The notes below the pieces were generated by a model, which saw only the letters and a list, made by a program, of their open reading frames with translations, made no database searches and had not been told where the DNA came from. A DNA stretch of 53,904 bases, taken from Clostridiales bacterium UBA6114. GTDB lineage: Bacteria > Bacillota > Clostridia > Oscillospirales > Butyricicoccaceae. Both the position numbers and the translations under genes were made by a program. The DNA is taken from contig DIWE01000018.1 in the NCBI GenBank assembly GCA_002423435.1, positions 1 to 53,904 on the forward strand, read 5' to 3'. Shown piece by piece: positions 49,138 through 53,904 of the stretch (the first letter of the stretch is position 1; each line of letters starts with the position of its first letter).

Positions 49138-50340
49138 CTACAGCCCTCTGAAATAAGTATCCACGGTGACGTGCATGAGCGCTGTGTCGATCGCGTGCTG
49201 CGACATTTCCTGACCGAGTCCGGGCAGGTCCGGCACGATATATCTTCCGTTTGCAGGCTGATAGTCATATTTGCACAAAACGGTCAGCGCTTCCTGTGTG
49301 CTTCTGAAATGATGCTCATGGATGCAGAAATTCGGGATCGCGGCCTCCAGATGGAGCGCCGCCGCGGTGGAAATCGGCGAGCCCGCGCAATGCGCCTGAA
49401 CGGTTGCATCGAACACCGCCGCCATATCGCAGATCTTCTTGCCTTCGGTGATACCGCCGCAGTTGCAGATATCCGGCTGAATAAGCTGAACTGCGTCCAG
49501 CTTAAAGAAGCTGTAAAAGCCCCTGGTGCCGAATACCCGCTCGCCGGTGGCGATCGGGGTCTTAATTTTGTCGCGGATCACCTTGTGCATATCCGGATTC
49601 AGAGGAACAGCGGGCTCTTCGTAAGCCATAATCTTGTACTTGTCGCAAAGCTCACCGATCATTACGCCGCTGATCGCGTCTGTGCGGCAGTGGTTTTCCA
49701 CAATAATGTCAAAATCATAACCCAACTGACTGCGAATGGCGCCCATCCGCTCGTCAATCATCTCAATAAAGGGACGGGGCAGAATGCCCTCTGCCGCCGT
49801 GGTAGGCAGGCGGTTGCCCTCCCGATCAAACTGGGTAAAATCGATTTTTACACAGTCATACCCCTGGGAGAGCGCATACTCGGTAATGGCCACATAATCC
49901 TCGGTCTTGCCGTAGGGACCGATTTTATCCACCCAGCCGAATTGCAGCTGAGAAGCGTAGCAGCGCACGTCATCCCGGCATTTGCCGCCGAGAAGCTGAT
50001 ACACCGGCACGCCCAGCGCCTTTCCCTTGATATCCCAAAGGGCGATGTCCAAAGCGCTGATGCCGGCGAAAACCACCGGGCCGCCTCCCATTCCCCAGAA
50101 ACTGCTCTTGAACAGGCGGTGCCAGATGAATTCGGTATTCATAGGGTCGAGACCAATGATGAGCCGGGCGAGGTCCTGCACCATGCCGAACGCGGCGGGC
50201 GCGCCCGTGCCCAGGGCGATTCCCGCCTCGCCGTCGCCGTAGATGCCCTCGTCGGTATGGATTCGGCAGATGATCGGCCGGCGGCTTGCCCTCTGGACCG
50301 TCGCGTCGAGCATATAAACATCAATTTTTGTGATCTTCAA
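49138..50340 (-). CDS. Enolase-superfamily acid-sugar dehydratase or racemase (second copy)
   Basis: A 400-residue mandelate racemase/muconate lactonizing relative with a capping domain (1-125) and a barrel. Metal ligands align as Glu215 (VENHC), Glu241 (YEEP) and Glu267 (TGER); catalytic histidines as His217 and His317 (QAHCAG). YDCVKIDF carries a K-x-D, and the protein lacks a KxK racemase motif, so dehydration of an aldonic acid (galactonate-dehydratase-like) is the better guess. It differs strongly from the first dehydratase at 12193-13338. It ends the TTT-2 operon, starting 17 bases after tctA, so it should act on the imported compound. Confidence 0.85.
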   Translation of the reverse strand: MKITKIDVYMLDATVQRASRRPIICRIHTDEGIYGDGEAGIALGTGAPAAFGMVQDLARLIIGLDPMNTEFIWHRLFKSSFWGMGGGPVVFAGISALDIALWDIKGKALGVPVYQLLGGKCRDDVRCYASQLQFGWVDKIGPYGKTEDYVAITEYALSQGYDCVKIDFTQFDREGNRLPTTAAEGILPRPFIEMIDERMGAIRSQLGYDFDIIVENHCRTDAISGVMIGELCDKYKIMAYEEPAVPLNPDMHKVIRDKIKTPIATGERVFGTRGFYSFFKLDAVQLIQPDICNCGGITEGKKICDMAAVFDATVQAHCAGSPISTAAALHLEAAIPNFCIHEHHFRSTQEALTVLCKYDYQPANGRYIVPDLPGLGQEMSQHAIDTALMHVTVDTYFRGL

Positions 50341-50357
50341 GTGAACTGTTCCTTTCT

Positions 50358-51878
50358 CTATTTTGATGAGGAGACGGCTTCCGCCGCCTTATTCTGTTTT
50401 GCCTCTTTCACTTTCCTCCACAGGGGCATGGCCAAAAACAGAATTGCGAGAATCAGAAGGATGAGGCTTATTGGCCGCGTGACAAACAAGGAGTAGTCGC
50501 CGTTTGCCAGAACCATGCTTTGCAGCCAATAGCTTTCCATCATCGAGGCCAGGATGTTTGCCAGGATCATCGGAGCCATGGGAATCTTGAATTTGATGAA
50601 GAAATATCCCAGAATGCCGAACACAACGGCAATCGCGACGCCGCCGACGCTGTAGTCGCTGGCAAAGGCGCCGGTGACGCAGAGGATCAGGATCAGCCCG
50701 CTTAAGACCTCTCTTCTCAGACGCAGGACATAGGTCGCCATGTAGTTGCAGAAAATAATCATCAGCGGAAGCAAAAGGATGCTTGCAATCAAGAACGCGA
50801 CAATCAGCGCGTTGACGGTCTCGGGATTGTCCCGAAACAGCGCGGGGCCGGTGCGCAGGCCGTGGATCATCAAGGCACCCAGAAAAACCGCGGCGGCGGG
50901 ATTGCCGGGGATGCCGAGCGCCAGAAGCGGCACCATCGAGCCGCCCGTCACGGAGTTGTTCGCGCATTCCGGAGCGGCGACGCCTATCGGCTCGCCGGTT
51001 CCAAACTTCAGCTTCGGATAGCTTCTCTTCGCCTGGTCATACGCCATGAAGATCGCGATGGTCATGCCGGCGCCCGGAATAATGCCGACGATGTTTCCGA
51101 TAATCGAGGTTTGCATCCAGATCGGCAGAAAGCTTTTATGCATCTTTTTATCCGGAAGCCGGAGCTTTATTTTTTCGACAGTCTCTTTGATTCCGGAGAC
51201 ACCGCCCATGGTCTCAAGCATTTCAAATATCGAGCTGATGCCGAATAAACCGATCAGCATCGGAACAAAGGAAACGCCCTCAAGTAAAGTGACGGAGCCC
51301 AGTGTATACCGCGCCACGCCGCCCTGCGGGCTGATACCGATGATGCCGATAAAAAGCCCGATCGCCATGGACAGGAAATTCTTTGCCATTTTCTTTGAAT
51401 CCATGCCGATAACCGAGGCCATGCCCATCACGGCCAGCATAAAGTACTCGGGCGGGCCGAAACGAAGCGCCTGCTGCGCCAGAGCCGGCGCGCAAAAGCA
51501 AAGCACCAGCGCCGAGACAACCCCGCCGAACATCGAGCTTGTCGTCGCGATGCCAAGCGCGAGGCCCCCTTGCCCTTTTTTATACATCGGATAGCCGTCG
51601 AAGGCGGTCACAACCGCGGCGCCCGTACCGGGTACCTTCAGTAGAATCGCGGCGACCGAGCCGCCGGCGGTCGCCCCCTCATAAATGCCCGCGCACATGC
51701 AAAGCGCCACCGCCGGGTCCATGCCGAACGTAAGCGGGGTCAGGACCGAAATCGTAATCGCGCTGTTGAGGCCCGGGAGAGCGCCGACAACAAGGCCGAT
51801 CATTGTTCCGGCAATGACTGCGACGAGGCACATCGGATTGCCGAAAATCTGACCGAGGCCCATCAATAAATTTTCCAA
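50358..51878 (-). CDS. tctA: Tripartite tricarboxylate transporter large permease (second system)
   Basis: A 506-residue TctA permease, many hydrophobic segments. VVGALPGLNSAITISVLTPLTFGMDP, GIIPGAGMTIAIFMAYDQAKR and LALGIPGNPAAAVFLGALMIHG match the family and the paralog at 7540-9051. It starts 14 bases after tctB. It has kept a conserved C-terminal SYWLQSMVLANG-type segment. Confidence 0.92.
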   Translation of the reverse strand: MENLLMGLGQIFGNPMCLVAVIAGTMIGLVVGALPGLNSAITISVLTPLTFGMDPAVALCMCAGIYEGATAGGSVAAILLKVPGTGAAVVTAFDGYPMYKKGQGGLALGIATTSSMFGGVVSALVLCFCAPALAQQALRFGPPEYFMLAVMGMASVIGMDSKKMAKNFLSMAIGLFIGIIGISPQGGVARYTLGSVTLLEGVSFVPMLIGLFGISSIFEMLETMGGVSGIKETVEKIKLRLPDKKMHKSFLPIWMQTSIIGNIVGIIPGAGMTIAIFMAYDQAKRSYPKLKFGTGEPIGVAAPECANNSVTGGSMVPLLALGIPGNPAAAVFLGALMIHGLRTGPALFRDNPETVNALIVAFLIASILLLPLMIIFCNYMATYVLRLRREVLSGLILILCVTGAFASDYSVGGVAIAVVFGILGYFFIKFKIPMAPMILANILASMMESYWLQSMVLANGDYSLFVTRPISLILLILAILFLAMPLWRKVKEAKQNKAAEAVSSSK

Positions 51879-51892
51879 AGCAATATCACCCC

Positions 51893-52330
51893 TTAAATAT
51901 CGAGAAACAGCGTCGGCAGCGGAACATTAAGCAATATCTTAAAGGCAAAAAACAAAATCAGTACGATTGCCAGCGGATATAATATCGCCTTTTTAATATC
52001 CCGAAGCCCAAGAGAATAAATGGCGAACACCCCCATCAGGAAGGTGGAAATAAAATAGCCCAGGGGCTCGAAAATGAAGACATAGACAATCAGGGCAAGC
52101 GCTATTTTCAGGATATTCCACCAATTGACGCCCGAGACGTCAATCACGCTTTTCGATGTTCTGATGTTTTTGATCAAAATCGTCACGGACGACAGAAACA
52201 TCACCGTTCCGATCATTGCCGGGAAAATGCCCTCGATGCCGGGAAGCATGGCCGCTTCTATAAAAATATAGATCGAAAGCAATATGAAGGCAATCGGCAT
52301 GCAAAGTTCAACGCGTTTGTTTTTGTCCAA
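51893..52330 (-). CDS. tctB: Tripartite tricarboxylate transporter small membrane subunit (second system)
   Basis: A 145-residue four-helix protein with GIEGIFPAMIGTV after the first helix and the C-terminal LPTLFLDI, parallel to the other TctB. It lies between tctC (212-base gap with two hairpins) and tctA. Confidence 0.87.
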   Translation of the reverse strand: MDKNKRVELCMPIAFILLSIYIFIEAAMLPGIEGIFPAMIGTVMFLSSVTILIKNIRTSKSVIDVSGVNWWNILKIALALIVYVFIFEPLGYFISTFLMGVFAIYSLGLRDIKKAILYPLAIVLILFFAFKILLNVPLPTLFLDI

Positions 52331-52415
52331 GCAAATCTTTCCTCCTCTTTAAAACCAATCCCGTATCCTTAAGGTGACGCAGGTCAACCTTCCATCGCCT
52401 TAAGCTCTGCCGGAC

Positions 52416-52526
52416 AAAGCAGCGGTGAGAACAGTTTCAAAAACACCGCTGCTTTGGTCTTAAATATGTTCAGCTCGAATGTGCAAATCCTGTTTGAAAG
52501 CTAGCCGGCCAACGGACCGGGCCGGC
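52416..52526 (-). other. Two hairpins between tctC and tctB (second system)
   Basis: GCCGGCC (52504-52510) pairs with 52520-52526, and AAAGCAGCGGTG (52416-52427) pairs perfectly with CACCGCTGCTTT (52444-52455). Neither is followed by a T-run on the minus strand. They probably stabilise tctC mRNA or attenuate read-through to the membrane genes. Confidence 0.55.
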
Positions 52527-52542
52527 CGATACCCTCCTGAAA

Positions 52543-53607
52543 TTACTTTGAAGCCTCGGCATCCGCCTGAAGAAGGGGCAGAAGCTCGGTGATCGTGTTA
52601 TAGGTCTTATCCATATATTCCCTGTATTCTTCCGGGGTCTGATAATTGCCGATGACGCCCAGGTCCTTTTCCCTCTCGGCAAATTCGGGAGTCTCAATCA
52701 CCTTTTTGGCTTCCGCGCAGAGGTACTGGTAAATATCGTCGGGTACATCCTTATGCACCGCGATACCCCTGTTGGCGCCGTCGACCAGGTCTTCGCCCAA
52801 TTCTTTAAAAGTGGGGACGTCGGGGATATCCTCCAGGCGCTCGTTCGCCATGATGGCCAGCGCTTTTACGGCACCCTCCTGAACCTGGCTTACACAAGCG
52901 CCGACGGTCGTGAAGGAAACGTCGCAGTGGCCGCCCATGATCTGCTGGAGCTGTACGGCGGCGCCGTCGCTGTGCATGTATTTGAAGTCAAAGCCCTTGT
53001 CCTTTGCCATTTTGAGCCCGCGGATGTGGTGTCCGGTGGTATGTCCGGGTGTGCTGACGTTTACCGTATGTGTCTTGGCATACTCGTAGAATTCCTCCAG
53101 GGTGCTGTAGGGCGCGTTGGGGGGTGCCAGAAGGATTTCAGGGTCCGAGCAGTAGCCGGCGAGCGGCTTAAAGTCGTCGTACTTGTAAACAACGTCGTTA
53201 AAAATGTCGTTGTTTATAAGCGAGCTTGTGTAAAGCAGCATGGTATAGCCGTCGGGAGCCGCATTGAACGCCGCGGTTTGTCCGATAACCGCGCCGCCCG
53301 CGGGGATGTTCTCGGGGACCAGGGTTACTCCTTCAAAGAAATCACCGTTGTTTGCGACCTCGCAGAAAATGCGCATGGACAGATCGGCGCCGCCGCCCGC
53401 GCTGAACGGAATGATCACTTTGATGTCCTTTTTGGGGTAATTTGCGGGCTTTGCCGGCTCACCCGAGCCTGTGGAACCGCCCGAATTGGTTTCGCCGGTC
53501 GACGCGGGAGGCGTGGTTGCGCCCGATGACGTTCCGGATGAATTGCCGCATGCCGCCATGGATAACACGATGCTGATCATACAAAGCAGGCAAATAAATT
53601 TTTTCAT
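52543..53607 (-). CDS. tctC: Tripartite tricarboxylate transporter substrate-binding lipoprotein (second system)
   Basis: A 354-residue TctC receptor. The signal ends in lipobox MAAC (Cys20); a long Ser/Thr/Gly linker follows; the binding domain begins VIIPFSAGGGADLSMR. STPGHTTGHHIR and GGHCDVSF match the first TctC, so both systems probably bind chemically related carboxylates. GGAGGTCGG precedes the ATG. First gene of the operon tctC-tctB-tctA-dehydratase. Confidence 0.92.
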   Translation of the reverse strand: MKKFICLLCMISIVLSMAACGNSSGTSSGATTPPASTGETNSGGSTGSGEPAKPANYPKKDIKVIIPFSAGGGADLSMRIFCEVANNGDFFEGVTLVPENIPAGGAVIGQTAAFNAAPDGYTMLLYTSSLINNDIFNDVVYKYDDFKPLAGYCSDPEILLAPPNAPYSTLEEFYEYAKTHTVNVSTPGHTTGHHIRGLKMAKDKGFDFKYMHSDGAAVQLQQIMGGHCDVSFTTVGACVSQVQEGAVKALAIMANERLEDIPDVPTFKELGEDLVDGANRGIAVHKDVPDDIYQYLCAEAKKVIETPEFAEREKDLGVIGNYQTPEEYREYMDKTYNTITELLPLLQADAEASK

Positions 53608-53712
53608 GATCCGACCTCCAAAAAATAATTATGCAAGAGACGTTTTTATACGTCTAAATGCCGGACAAGGTGAGATTCTATGCCAGAATTTCCATGGAAT
53701 CCATCATTAACT

Positions 53713-53801
53713 TGTGCAAAACATGCACATTTTACAGACATATTCAAGCTGCATTGTGCATTTTATAAATAGATGATAGCATTTATCATATAGCCTTTCA
53801 A
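53713..53801 (-). promoter_or_regulatory. TTT-2 operon promoter with TGTGCA inverted-repeat operator
   Basis: TTGAAA (53796-53801), 17 bases, TATCAT (53773-53778) on the minus strand would start transcription near 53766, leaving a leader of about 160 bases. Within it TGTGCA-aaaca-TGCACA (53713-53729) is a perfect inverted repeat, and another TGTGCA half-site lies at 53755-53760, both followed by TTTTA. A repressor site is likely; the regulator is not identified. Confidence 0.6.
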
Positions 53802-53873
53802 ATATTTGATTCTAATAATTTGCATAGGAGTTGCCTATAGTAAAAAGCGCTCCGGACATCTTAATTAACGGCG

Positions 53874-53902
53874 GCGGATCGCGGGCGATGCCCGCGATCC
53901 GC
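53874..53902. repeat. GC-rich perfect hairpin at window end
   Basis: GCGGATCGCGGGC pairs perfectly over 13 bases with 53890-53902 around the loop GAT. No T-run is visible before the window ends. It may be the stem of a terminator for a gene beyond the edge or a palindromic repeat. Confidence 0.55.
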
Positions 53903-53904
53903 TA

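Noticed and set aside
49171..50496. Long plus-strand open frame opposite the second enolase-superfamily gene
   Set aside because: Same reason: the minus-strand gene has catalytic motifs and operon context, while the plus frame has none.

Overview
This 53.9 kb window is bacterial chromosome with roughly half G+C. It most likely comes from an anaerobic Clostridia-type Bacillota (Firmicutes). The evidence is Gram-positive-style lipoprotein binding proteins, strong AGGAGG-like ribosome binding sites, frequent TTG and GTG starts, textbook TTGACA/TATAAT promoters, and a gene stock rich in TRAP and tripartite tricarboxylate (TTT) transporters, split UxaA-type dehydratases and HD-GYP proteins. I saw no rRNA, tRNA, CRISPR array or prophage. 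The genus cannot be told from the sequence.

Left part (1-14.8 kb). A threonine-aldolase-like enzyme is followed by a LysR regulator divergent from an operon of three tandem MalY/PatB-type PLP proteins and a complete TTT transporter (tctC-tctB-tctA). The first of the three PLP proteins has lost its catalytic residues. A bidirectional terminator separates this from a minus-strand acid-sugar operon: an enolase-superfamily dehydratase plus TRAP dctP, dctQ and dctM. That operon is preceded by its LacI regulator, and three matching operators can be seen.

Middle part (14.9-30 kb). This holds housekeeping and surface functions: an HD-GYP protein, an unusual ACT-ACT-metallo-beta-lactamase fusion, a palindrome-bounded insertion carrying the wreck of a DUF559 nuclease gene, a five-gene ABC exporter and two-component operon with an OmpR-type direct repeat at its promoter, UDP-galactopyranose mutase with two glycosyltransferases, and a fructokinase-like PfkB kinase.

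Right part (30.4-53.6 kb). This is a dense catabolic island. An IclR regulator precedes a family III CoA-transferase, an SDR epimerase, a crotonase, TRAP dctPQM, a family I CoA-transferase and a split UxaA-type dehydratase. Past a strong terminator lies a PrpR-like regulator with a degenerate AAA+ domain, divergent from a LarA-like/PdxA2/DUF1537-kinase operon that looks like a four-carbon acid-sugar pathway ending at dihydroxyacetone phosphate. A truncated GntR gene and a LysR gene follow. The last block is a second TTT operon (tctC-tctB-tctA) ending in a second enolase-superfamily dehydratase.

Taken together, the window is specialised for scavenging small organic and sugar acids through four binding-protein-dependent transporters, each wired to its own enzymes. 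The most interesting candidates are the LarA-PdxA2-DUF1537 module, the mixed CoA-thioester/dehydratase island, the dead aminotransferase, the dead-ATPase regulator, the ACT-ACT-MBL protein and a 272-bp highly structured inverted-repeat element.
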